A stretch of DNA of 43,430 nt from Chara braunii (taxonomy: Eukaryota; Streptophyta; Charophyceae; Charales; Characeae), in assembly GCA_003427395.1 (NCBI GenBank), contig BFEA01000283.1, positions 944,519 through 987,948 on the forward strand, read 5' to 3'. The notes below the pieces were generated by a model that did no database searches, was not told where the DNA came from, and saw only the letters and a list, made by a program, of their open reading frames with translations. The translations under genes were made by a program, and so were the position numbers. Below, piece by piece: positions 11,007 to 19,321 of this stretch. Numbering within the stretch: the first letter of the stretch is position 1; the number at the start of each line of letters is the position of its first letter.

Positions 11007-11453
11007 CTTAGTGGCCCGAACGTTGAGATGAAGTATACTCACCCCCCTTCCTCATATGGTCTTCCTAACCCTATTCGCTACCTCTACACTAGTGTCCTAT
11101 CATGTGGGAGGGTCTGACTCCAATACCAAACTGCAACGCCGGATCCCCCGCCGATGCTGAAGAACAGAGTAGCAACTTGCAGTCCGTAGATGCAAAATGG
11201 CTACCTCCCTTAAGATCGCCTACTTGAGGGAGGCCCTTAAGTCACCAAGTGTCTCCCTTAGGTCTGATTCCAGGTGCGCGTGCTTCTCACTGTCGCCTCT
11301 CTCAAATTGTCGCATGAAGTCCTCTTGATGTGTCTCACCACCACAAGCTTCCTCTCAATCAACCTGGTCAGGTTCAGTGTCGACCCAACACAACCTAACC
11401 ACGTGGGGCCAGCTTCCCTAATCCACGCTGCCCCACTTCCCACTTCGGACCAG

Positions 11454-11500
11454 CCCTAACCCTAAGTGGTCAGCCCTAACCACTTAGGTCAGGGTTAGGG
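11454..11500. promoter_or_regulatory. Telomere-motif hairpin in the element A leader
   Basis: CCCTAACCCT (11454-11463) pairs with AGGGTTAGGG (11491-11500), and TAAGTGG (11463-11469) pairs with CCACTTA (11480-11486). Element B has a hairpin of different sequence but similar motif at the matching place. A packaging or dimerisation role is speculation. Confidence 0.5.
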
Positions 11501-11530
11501 TGAAAAAGTCAACTCCCACCAGCAAGTAGA

Positions 11531-11547
11531 ATCAGCTCTGATACTAA
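11531..11547 (-). promoter_or_regulatory. Primer-binding site of element A
   Basis: On the minus strand TAGTATCAGAGC (11546-11535) follows the LTR end CATAACA by one base. It matches TGGTATCAGAGC at 11 of 12 positions. The LTR edge agrees with the outer edge of the 3' LTR at 3309. Confidence 0.7.
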
Positions 11548-11603
11548 TGTTATGATCATGGCCGATTTCAAAGTATACATTCATCAGAAAGTACAACGCC
11601 ATC
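11548..11603 (-). repeat. 5' LTR of element A, first 56 bases only
   Basis: TGTTATGATCATGGCC and the CATTCATCAGAAAGTACAA stretch match the 3' LTR (3309 onward and about 3555-3574, on either side of its 210-bp insertion). The match stops at 11603, where the TGCAAGG edge of element C's LTR begins. Confidence 0.75.
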
Positions 11604-12601
11604 TGCAAGGAAAATGAGCAACAGCGAGATGACAAATCCAGATTACACAATCACATTGAAAGCCAGATAGTCACACCGTGTCTAGAGAGCAGCATTCCAC
11701 CAATAGTACACCAATGGAGGTTCGTAGTACTGAAAACCAATGTCACGGAGAGCTTTCTCTCTCCATACCAACACAAGAGTCCAGTCCCTTCACTCTCCTA
11801 CTTGGCGCTCAGCACCCAGCCTACTCCTACACAACTATTATCAGCCTACTAATTGACAATGCAACTGTTGACATCAGCGGCAACCCGAAGTACTTGAAGA
11901 TGTCGCTCAATGCAGACCATCTCCAATACAAGGTATGTGCCCTCACATCATCATCATCATCATCCTTCACCCTTCCCTGACTTTACACCCACGTCTTCCT
12001 CCCTTACACCCGAAGCCCACTCATGCGCCTCACTGTAGCCCAAGCCCACCAGCTATGGTGGCTGGGCTATGGCGCTGCCCTCAGCAGCGCCATTCTTCCT
12101 TGCACGACCGCACATGCTGCACCTCGCCTCTCAGCGCCAGCAGCAGCCCACAAGCCTTTGCTCCAGCAGCACTGCCGCTACCATGTGAGTGCTTGAATGC
12201 CCTCCGAGTGGCGAGCTCTTTCCTATATGGAAAGAGCCTGCCTGCTTTGCAGCCTGGCTGGACTTGGCCTGGGCCCAGAAGCTTCCGGTAGGCCCCAGGA
12301 TGCTGCGTGCTACTTTGCAGCTACTGGGCCTCTGTTGGTTGGGCCTCCCAACTGTCAGTGTATGAGACTGTGTTTCTCGTCCAGGGCCTGCGTGCTTCAG
12401 AAAGGCCCAGAAGGCCGTGGAAATGTCTTGGTTGCTCGGCCTGTGTTTCGCTCAGCTAACTGGCGCGTGGCAACTGCCTGGACCCCAAATATGAAATTGA
12501 CAGTCAAAGGCCTCTTGTGATAAGTTAGGCCCGCCTTCACTTAGGGCGGGCACCACTGCAACTGGGGCCCCTTAGGCCTGCCGAGGACCCAGATCCTCGC
12601 A
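11604..12601 (-). repeat. 3' LTR of element C (998 bp)
   Basis: The edges are TGCAAGG (11604) and CCTCGCA (12601). The minus strand therefore runs from TGCGAGG to CCTTGCA, the family II pattern also seen in E and D. It contains a short (ATC)n run and a conserved GCCCGCC...GGGCGGGC inverted repeat near 12530-12551 that is shared with both D LTRs. Confidence 0.85.
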
Positions 12602-12614
12602 TTCCCTTCTCCTT
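12602..12614 (-). promoter_or_regulatory. Polypurine tract of element C
   Basis: The minus-strand sequence directly before the 3' LTR is AAGGAGAAGGGAA, a typical plus-strand priming site. Element D has a comparable tract at the same place. Confidence 0.6.
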
Positions 12615-12641
12615 TACTTTGTTAGTCCTCTGAGAAGTCTC

Positions 12642-14355
12642 TTATTCTGCAGGCATCTTCCCTTTCAGTTCTCTTTCATAGCCCGCAGTCACTTGAGGTG
12701 TTGTTCTCCGGAGTTCTTCTCGTGTGAACCAGCGATCTTCCTTGGCATCCAGATGATGTTTGAAGCTCACACGATACTGCATTCTCGGTTTAGGAGGGCG
12801 CCCTCTGCCTGATGGTCGAGGAACAAGCATCATTCGATGCTCCACGATTTGATCGACGTCCACCTCGCCATCCATGGTTGGGGGCAGCATTGATCTCCTT
12901 GAGGGAAACTGGTCAGTAGCAGCGAAAGGTGCCAACTTAGAGGCATGGAACACAGGGTAAGTGTGTAAGTGCGCAGGAATACGAATCACGTATGAAGGCC
13001 CATCCGGTTGATCCCCTACAATGTCCCAGATCTCCCAGGGCCCAAAGTACTTTGGCATCAGTTTTCGTGAAATCCCCATCTCCTGACCCAGTTCAGATGA
13101 CTTTACCCAAACTCGATCACCTACCTGAAAGTTAGAAGGCTGTCTGTGTTTTTTCTCGGATGCGATCATAGCCTCCTGAGACTTCCTAATGTGTTCAACG
13201 GTTTGGTGCAGCATCTGCTCATATTTAACAGCAAATTCTATGCTGCCAGGTGCTGCAGTGGGTTGTCTTTCTGGTAGCAGAAAGTCAAGTGCAGTTCTGG
13301 GCTTCCAACCAAGGTGCAGCTGGTTGGGGGTCATCCCAGTAGTACTGTGCACAGCATTGTTATGCAGGCTGGCGACGAGAGGTAACTTCTCGTCCTAGTC
13401 ATCCTGACTTGGCTGAATATAATGCCAAAGCAGGTGCTGTACTACCCAATTCATTTATTCTTCTTGGCCATTTGACTAATGGTGGTTCCCTGACGTCGTT
13501 TGGAGCTTGGTACCCATCTGTTCAGCTGTCGACTGCCACAGTTCGCTGGTAAACCTTACATCCCTGTCACTTACTATTGACGTAGGTAGTCCGAAATCTT
13601 TGACCTAGTTATCCAAAAGCAGTTTGATGACATAGTCCGTTTTAGCAGTTTCTGGCATAGCGATCAGTCTTGCATACTTAGTAAAGCGGTCCACTATTAC
13701 GAAGATGTGCCTTTTTCCAGACTTACTGGTCACAACAGTATCCATGAAATCCATGGACACACTCAGACCAGGTCCTTCAGGGATTGGTAAGGGCTTGATG
13801 AGCCCAAGCGGAGCCTGAGTCCTAGGTTTGTCTCGTTGACAGACCTGGCAAGTTTCTACATACTTTTTCGCATCTTGCATCATAGTGGGCCACCAAAACT
13901 TTTGTACTAAGTTAGCTCAAGTCTTTTTATAACCAAAACGACCAGTCGCATCATGACATTCCCCTAAAAATAAACTACGCAAAGACTCACTACTAGGAAC
14001 ACACAATCTTTTATTCCCTGCCTTCACAAGAAACAGCAAGCCGTCTACCATCGTAAATTCATCCAAAGTCTTTTTGTTCTTGGTTTGAAATCTACTGATG
14101 ATTTCAGACATGGCTGGATCTTGCTGATAGGCATCCACCAATGATCGAGTTAAGTCACTGGATATGCCAAATTCAGTTACTATTGTGCCCAGATAATTTG
14201 CCCGACGAGATAGTGCATCAGCTACTTTGTTGTACTCACCCTTGATTGGATCAAGTTGATAGTCATACATGTCTATCACTTGTATCCATCGCTTGAGTGC
14301 GTCGGAGAGTACCGACTATGCCTTAATCCAGCGCAAGGTCTCATGGTCAGATTTC
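12642..14355 (-). pseudogene. pol: Element C pol fragment: RNase H end, integrase, chromodomain
   Basis: Minus strand. 14279-13917 holds the RNase H end ([12 protein letters not shown]) and the integrase zinc-binding domain, where the second His of the HHCC motif appears as Arg (HDATGRFGYKKT). An in-frame TGA (13919-13917) is followed by 13883-13605 with CQVCQRDKP and the first catalytic Asp (SMDFMDT). Part of the integrase core is degraded between about 13605 and 13352. 13352-12642 carries the integrase C-terminal domain (FQVGDRVWVK) and a chromodomain (VDVDQIVEHR, KHHLDAKEDRWFTREEL). The chromodomain in this clade is thought to guide insertion to chromatin. It aligns closely with element D. 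Confidence 0.85.
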
Positions 14356-14696
14356 CTCGGCTGATTGCCAAAACGTGGGGATGCCGGAGGGGAGGCTGAA
14401 GGTAGAGAGACGATGGCAGTTTATTGAGGCCGAAAGAAAGGACGAAGCACCGGGAGAGTGAGTTCAGGTTCAGTGGAGGAGAGGCGGAGCTGGAGATCGA
14501 TGTTGTTTGTCACCACGACGCGATCGCGAGGCCACGCCAATAGCCGCACCCACTCGTTCGTAAGGCTGGCTGCCTAGTCTCGCTGCTGTCGGAGCACGAC
14601 AGTGTGCCGTGCTGGGTGTGGCGTCGTGAGGTCGCCTGAGAAGACGACGATGACCGACACGTGGCTTTCTCCTACTGGAGAAATGTGCAAGAAGGC

Positions 14697-14697
<1 letters not shown>

Positions 14698-14772
<75 letters not shown>
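14698..14772 (+). repeat. (CT)n microsatellite
   Basis: About 37 uninterrupted CT units, with further short CT runs to about 14841. Confidence 0.95.
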
Positions 14773-14777
<5 letters not shown>

Positions 14778-14976
14778 GGCGTCTCTCTCTCGGCTATGCC
14801 CTCTCTCTCTGTCTCATATGGTCTCTCTCTCTCTCTCTCTCCCATCTGCGCGCAGAGGTTGCTCGAGCTCAAGCACCTCAACATGAAAGTTCCCCCCTCG
14901 TGCACAGTATATATGGCAAAGAGAGGGAATAACGAACCAAGGAGGCGCGCAAGTGATGGAGAGAGAGAGAGAGAGA

Positions 14977-15319
14977 NNNNNNNNNNNNNNNNNNNNNNNN
15001 NNNNNNNNNNNNNNNNNNNNNNNNNNNNNNNNNNNNNNNNNNNNNNNNNNNNNNNNNNNNNNNNNNNNNNNNNNNNNNNNNNNNNNNNNNNNNNNNNNNN
15101 NNNNNNNNNNNNNNNNNNNNNNNNNNNNNNNNNNNNNNNNNNNNNNNNNNNNNNNNNNNNNNNNNNNNNNNNNNNNNNNNNNNNNNNNNNNNNNNNNNNN
15201 NNNNNNNNNNNNNNNNNNNNNNNNNNNNNNNNNNNNNNNNNNNNNNNNNNNNNNNNNNNNNNNNNNNNNNNNNNNNNNNNNNNNNNNNNNNNNNNNNNNN
15301 NNNNNNNNNNNNNNNNNNN
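14977..15319. other. Assembly gap of 343 Ns inside a GA array
   Basis: GA repeats lie on both sides (14957-14976 and 15320 onward), so the gap probably hides more microsatellite. Confidence 0.95.
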
Positions 15320-15387
<68 letters not shown>

Positions 15388-15408
15388 AAGAGAGAGAGAG
15401 AGAGAGAG
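15320..15408 (+). repeat. (GA)n microsatellite
   Basis: A near-perfect GA array with two small interruptions near 15380-15390. It is the inverted complement of the CT array at 14698-14772. Confidence 0.95.
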
Positions 15409-15546
15409 CGGGATAGTGGGGCGGGATAGCGAAGTGGTGGTGGTAACCGGATAGCGGGAGCAGGATAGCGGGAGCAGGAGCAGCACTGGCCGGACAGGGG
15501 GAGGGGCATGGGGTGATGGCCGCCAGGTCGAGTGTGCGCGCGCAAA

Positions 15547-15550
<4 letters not shown>

Positions 15551-15592
<42 letters not shown>
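15551..15592 (+). repeat. (GA)n microsatellite abutting the element B LTR
   Basis: About 21 GA units end directly at the TGTAATG start of the LTR, so B appears to have inserted into, or next to, a GA array. Confidence 0.95.
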
Positions 15593-15594
<2 letters not shown>

Positions 15595-16819
15595 TAATGA
15601 CCCGCCAAAAACACAGACTGGGAACACTGCTGATTTTTGGGATTTGCCAATGGAATGAATGCCTTGCTGTGATTCCTGCATTCTGCTGTGGTCCCAAGTC
15701 TGTGTGTATGCGTGCCCGCTGGTTTGCATGCCTGTCTGAGTGCTTGCCGGTTGTGTGTGTGTGCGTGCCTGCTGGTTTGCATGCCTGTCTGAGTGCTTGC
15801 TGGTTGGGTATGTGTGTGTGACCCGCAAGGGTACTTGTTGGTTGCAAGGCCCACCGGGCCGGTACTTACCTATGGCCGTGACTTTGAAGGGTTGCAGGGG
15901 GACAAACACGCCGATAGCGGGGAGTAGGCCCACGACACTTAGAGCAGCTGGGGAAAAACACTCAAGTAGCAGGTAGGCAGAGCAGAAGAAGACAAAAAGT
16001 TGGCATTTTTAGAGGCCCAGTAGCGGTAGGNTAGAGGTAGGCCNGTACCAGTCCAAGTAGCCNNGGTCTAGGGNCTGTGCGGACAATAACAGAGCCTGCA
16101 ATGATGTTTCNCTCCAAAAGGGAGGAGGTACCGGTTGCTGGGAGNCCGCTTGGCCTAGGAAGTCACCNCCCAGGAGGCCGNTAGGCCGCTATATCTTCAG
16201 GAAGAGCGGAGAGCTCTTCCTCATTTGCGGTATGCAAGGATTGGCGACATGCTGCTGGAGCGCAGCGCTGGACTGAAGCAGCGCTGCTTGGAGGTGAAGG
16301 TCCGCTGGGGCTCAGCCTGGCTATGGCGAGCACCCCAGCTTGAGGAGGAGGAAGAAGGGGGCATGGTAGGAGAGTGGTAGGGCACTTACCTGGCTATGGT
16401 GGACACCGTCTTCATCACCTTGTCGGGCGCTGCATCTGGAAGGCCCCAGTTGGGGTAGCGCTGCACCAGGGCAGCTCGTGGCAGAGTCAGGCATAGCGGA
16501 CCAAGCCAAGCAGCGACATAGCTGCTTTGGGTTGTCTTTCGAACATAAGGGCAGCATCATAGCTGCCTCCCAGTAGTCCGCCATGGCCTATGCATGGGAG
16601 AGGAGGATGAAGGAGGGAAGCCATGGCCATGGTGGACTTTCTTGTTAATGTTGTTGTTGTTGTGAGTTGAGTCAGCAGTAAGAGGGAACTTCGGACATTG
16701 ATTCTGGTTCATCCATTCATTGTTATTATTATTAATGAGAGAAGAATAAGACTNGTGAAGAGAAGGAGGAAGGAGGAAGGTGGAGAGAGAAGGGGGAATT
16801 GTCATTGGTCTTGCTGGTG

Positions 16820-16851
<32 letters not shown>

Positions 16852-16924
16852 CTTCTTCTTCTTCTTCTTCTTCTTCTTCTCCTCTGGTCTTTATCTCTTT
16901 GCAAGTGCTTTCATTTCTTTCGCA
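15593..16924 (+). repeat. First LTR of element B (1332 bp)
   Basis: Starts TGTAATGACC and is taken to end at TTTCGCA (16924), by alignment with the LTR/leader boundary of element A. The end cannot be proved from the repeat, because the 7562-base duplication continues into the leader. It contains nine ambiguous bases between 16031 and 16181, one more at 16754, and a CTT array (about 16823-16880). Two tandem copies of a roughly 60-bp GT-rich unit (about 15709-15815) correspond to one copy in the element A LTR. Confidence 0.7.
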
Positions 16925-16962
16925 ATTGGGTGTACTTGCTGGCGAGAGGTGTTAGTCGCCCT

Positions 16963-17012
16963 AACCCTAATTCCGAATTAGGTTAAGGCTAACCTAATCT
17001 CGGATTAGGGTT
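16963..17012. promoter_or_regulatory. Telomere-motif hairpin in the element B leader
   Basis: ATTAGGTTA (16977-16985) pairs perfectly with TAACCTAAT (16990-16998) around a 4-base loop. Outside that, AACCCTAATTCCGA (16963-16976) pairs with CTCGGATTAGGGTT (16999-17012) with small bulges. It lies about 40 bases after the LTR, as in element A. Confidence 0.55.
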
Positions 17013-17461
17013 GGGAAGTTAGGGTTAAGTGGGGCAGCGAGGTATGGGGATGCTGCCCCCACCTGGTTAGGTCATGTAGGGTCGACATTGGACCCAACCA
17101 GGTTGCTTGAGTGAATGTATGGGGTGGCGAGACACAAAGGAGGCTGTTTGGAGTAAGCGAGAGGGAGTAGAGAGTGAGAGGTACTCACACCTAGAATCAG
17201 GACTTCAGGAAGACATTGAGTGACTTTTGGGCTTCCCCTCAAGAGGGAGACTTGATCGGAGGCTGCCATATCTGCATCGGAATGCTGCAAGTTGCTACTT
17301 TGGTCTTTAGACATCGACGGGGGATCCGACTTTGCAATATGGGTGTAGGAAGGCCCTCTTAGTCATCCTAGGACACTTCGTGTAGTGGTAGCTAGGGGTC
17401 AGGAGGACTTATATGAGAGGGGAGTGACTCGTTATCCATCTTTGGAGGTCGGGCCTCACAG

Positions 17462-17717
17462 GTAAGTGTCGTGTGACCTGGGTAAGCCCGTGGGAGGTTG
17501 CTTGGTGCTTCATGGCCTGTTGGGGGTGTGCTGGGTTCTCTTCCTCTTCTCTGCGGTCTTAGTTGTGTGTGTGAGCTTGTGGATTGCTTTCTCACCTGAT
17601 GGATGGATGGATGATGTATCTGCTCTAAATGACATATCTTTCTACGGTGGATTGTCTTTTCATTTCTGAACGGCTGTAGACGTAAGTTCTTGCTGAAAGT
17701 TGTCTTTTCCTTTTCAG
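17462..17717 (+). other. Probable intron in the element B leader
   Basis: The donor is CACAG/GTAAGTG (17462) and the acceptor is CTTTTCCTTTTCAG (17717), 256 nt. The same arrangement occurs in A and F with matching flanks: GTCGTG after the donor and GGTAGNGGCAG after the acceptor. A second GTAAGT at 17681 could be an alternative donor. Confidence 0.5.
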
Positions 17718-18248
17718 TACGGTAGAGGCAGTTTGGGACGACTTGGTACCCCTATCACGTTGGTCCTGGTCCACGGCCTACTTGGGACCACTCGGGACCC
17801 TGTGGGACCAGGCCCAACGGGACAGGACCTTTTGGGCCCAGATCTGTTGCCGCCAGTGCATTTCTAGGGGGACGTACGGACAGCAAGGGCATTCCTTTCA
17901 AGGGGATTTTGACTGGCCTTACTGCATGTTAGCACATACTGCCCCCCGTCTGACTCGGCGACGATCGGCACCCCGCAAAATCTCCATTGCTGCAGATTAG
18001 TCTTCTTCGTCTGATTTATTGTGATGCATGTCCCCTGTCAGGTTAGACAAGAGGGGATTTCCAGCTGATCTGATCGGGCCCGTACTATAAATCAGACCTC
18101 TCTGCTGTTTTATTTTTTTTATTTAGTTTATTTCTTTATTCTTCTGCTGCGTGCCACGCTCTAAGTCCAAATGATTCGCTGCTCCGGCTAGGAGTTCTAC
18201 CTTCTTCTCTGAGTGGTTTTCAGTTTGTTTCTTTCATCTGAACTATCT

Positions 18249-19276
18249 ATGTCAAGTATTGAGACGCGTGCGCAGACAGCGAAAAGAGAAGAAAGGGAGA
18301 GAGAAGGTGTTTTGTTTGAGAGTGTGAGGAGGGGCAAGAGGAGTGTTTGTCCAAACGTAAGGAGAGAGCGGACCCCTCTTGAGAGTTCTACTGACACCCC
18401 TTCCTCCAGCATGGCGGTCATCACATCTGCCCAATGGCAGACCACATTGAGCTCCAAGCTGTTGCTGCATGCTATGAACGCATAGACCTGACTGATTGGC
18501 TGAAGGTCACCCCTGTCTGCGCTCTTGAGGATCTTCTCGTTGACCGGTACCAAGATAAACATGCTGCGCTCAAGGCTAGGCTGAAGCTTGAGGCCCCAAA
18601 GGGCCAAATTTGGAGGTCATCCATCCAGGCTTTGGAACAACACTTGACTGGTCTGTTCACCACTCCGGATCTGGGAATGACTGACGTATCTTATATGGAT
18701 GTAGTCATGGGAGTGGCCCCTAAAGAATACCTCTCCCTGCTAGCACTCAAGGACCATGCCACCTGGCGAGAGCTCATGAAGGACCTAGTCAACCTAGAGG
18801 CCAAGGACCTCGTCAGGCGCAAGAAGGCGCCCGCTGCAGGTGGGAAACCACAACGCAAGCGGTTTGGAAGCAGCAACCAGCTTGCGCTGCATGATCATCG
18901 GGAGGCTGAAGATCAGTCCTATGCGGATGATCTGTCTCTAGATGACGATCTAGAGTCGGATTCCGATACGGGCTGTTCCGCATCAGCCATTGAGTGTGAC
19001 AGAAATGACGATGGAAAACTTAATGCATTCAGAAAGACTGCTGCAAATAAGGGGCCTAACCGTGGTTCGGGTAAGGGAACTGTCTTACACCTTCCCAAAA
19101 ATGCTAAGATCCCTGAGAAACCGGAGGACGCTTCTACCAAGCCTTGGGAAGCCCTCCACATTAGCCAAAAAGAATGGGAAAGAAGGTCCAAACTGCGCGT
19201 ATGCTTGCATTGTCAAAAGCCTGGGCATGCTGTGCAGGATTGCTATCGCCTTCAGGGAAACAGGCAAGGGGCGTAG
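18249..19276 (+). pseudogene. gag: Element B gag with a large internal deletion
   Basis: The ATG at 18249 gives an N-terminus with IETRAQTAKREE, similar to A and F. Near 18450 the sequence jumps from the segment matching F's TSVQWRALL to the segment matching LEVQA...IDLTEWLKVT. About 250 codons are missing and the reading frame changes. The C-terminal part is open from the ATG at 18434 to the TAG at 19274-19276. It carries basic and acidic linkers and an intact CCHC zinc knuckle (CLHCQKPGHAVQDC) at about residue 258 of that frame. The missing part includes the conserved gag core, so the copy cannot make normal capsid. The second copy carries the same deletion. Confidence 0.8.
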
Positions 19277-19312
19277 AGGAGTCATCAGCACTCTCTACAG
19301 CAAGGGAAGCTG
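19255..19312 (+). promoter_or_regulatory. Probable -1 ribosomal frameshift signal, element B
   Basis: GGGAAAC (19255-19261) is read CAG GGA AAC in the gag frame, four codons before the TAG at 19274. The -1 frame is open from here to 19410 ([17 protein letters not shown]). A 6-bp stem GTAGAG (19273-19278)/CTCTAC (19293-19298) starts 11 bases downstream. The loop CAGC (19286-19289) can pair with GCTG (19309-19312). After 19410 a roughly 14-nt deletion returns protease to the gag frame. Confidence 0.65.
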
Positions 19313-19321
19313 GGCAGTCAG

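Larger units (their letters stand above)
10289..11547 (-). other. 5' leader of element A
   Basis: About 1.26 kb without a gene. It holds a probable intron (10749-11006), a second PBS-like site (11116-11128), a telomere-motif hairpin (11454-11500) and the PBS next to the LTR. It aligns over most of its length with the leaders of B and F. Confidence 0.65.
3309..11603 (-). mobile_element. Element A: family I Ty3/gypsy retrotransposon, 5' LTR interrupted by element C
   Basis: Minus-strand element with a 3' LTR (3309-4817), pol (4818-8645), gag (8624-10288), a leader (10289-11547), and the first 56 bases of the 5' LTR (11548-11603). Element C's LTR then begins abruptly. The internal order gag-PR-RT-RNase H-IN-chromodomain is that of Ty3/gypsy chromoviruses. 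Many stops and frameshifts make it inactive. The outer right end was not found, so a target-site duplication cannot be tested. Confidence 0.85.
11604..14355 (-). mobile_element. Element C: family II retrotransposon, 3' half only
   Basis: Minus-strand element with a complete 3' LTR (11604-12601), a polypurine tract, and pol from the chromodomain back to RNase H. Similarity to element D stops near 14355, where GC-rich unrelated DNA begins. RT, protease, gag and the 5' LTR are absent. It inserted into the 5' LTR of element A. Confidence 0.8.
14356..15592. other. Unassigned GC-rich segment with microsatellites and a gap
   Basis: No gene recognised. About 340 bases of GC-rich unique-looking DNA (14356-14697) lead into a CT array, then a mixed CT-rich stretch with a TATATATGG motif near 14909, a GA array split by Ns, a segment with repeated GCGGGATAG-like units (about 15407-15475), and a final GA array that touches element B. 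The long Arg/Glu and Ser/Leu frames here are microsatellite translation. Confidence 0.5.
16925..18248 (+). other. 5' leader of element B
   Basis: No gene. The expected primer-binding site is not intact: TTGGGTGTACTTGCTGG follows the LTR where A has the initiator-Met-like site followed by the same TACTTGCTGG, so B appears to have lost about 10 bases. The leader holds a telomere-motif hairpin (16963-17012), a diverged second PBS-like site (about 17336-17350) and a probable intron. Confidence 0.6.

Noticed and set aside
11678-11980. A 100-codon frame conserved between 205-507 (minus) and 11678-11980 (plus).
   Set aside because: Both lie inside copies of the same LTR. Nucleotide identity is equally high outside the frame, so conservation does not show coding.
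14661-15933. Very long open frames of Arg/Glu, Ser/Leu and X residues.
   Set aside because: They are translations of CT/GA microsatellites and the N gap, with no codon structure.
16557-16904. Poly-Arg, poly-Leu and poly-Phe frames in the B LTR and in its second copy.
   Set aside because: They are reading frames of a CTT array.
16959-17012. Possible interstitial telomere repeat.
   Set aside because: Only two CCCTAA units occur together and the rest is an inverted repeat. There is no tandem array.
19274-19276. Gag and pol of element B lie in one frame separated by TAG, suggesting stop-codon readthrough as in gammaretroviruses.
   Set aside because: In A and F the true N-terminal pol peptide is in the -1 frame after a slippery heptamer. 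B is back in the gag frame only because of a small deletion before protease, so readthrough is not needed.
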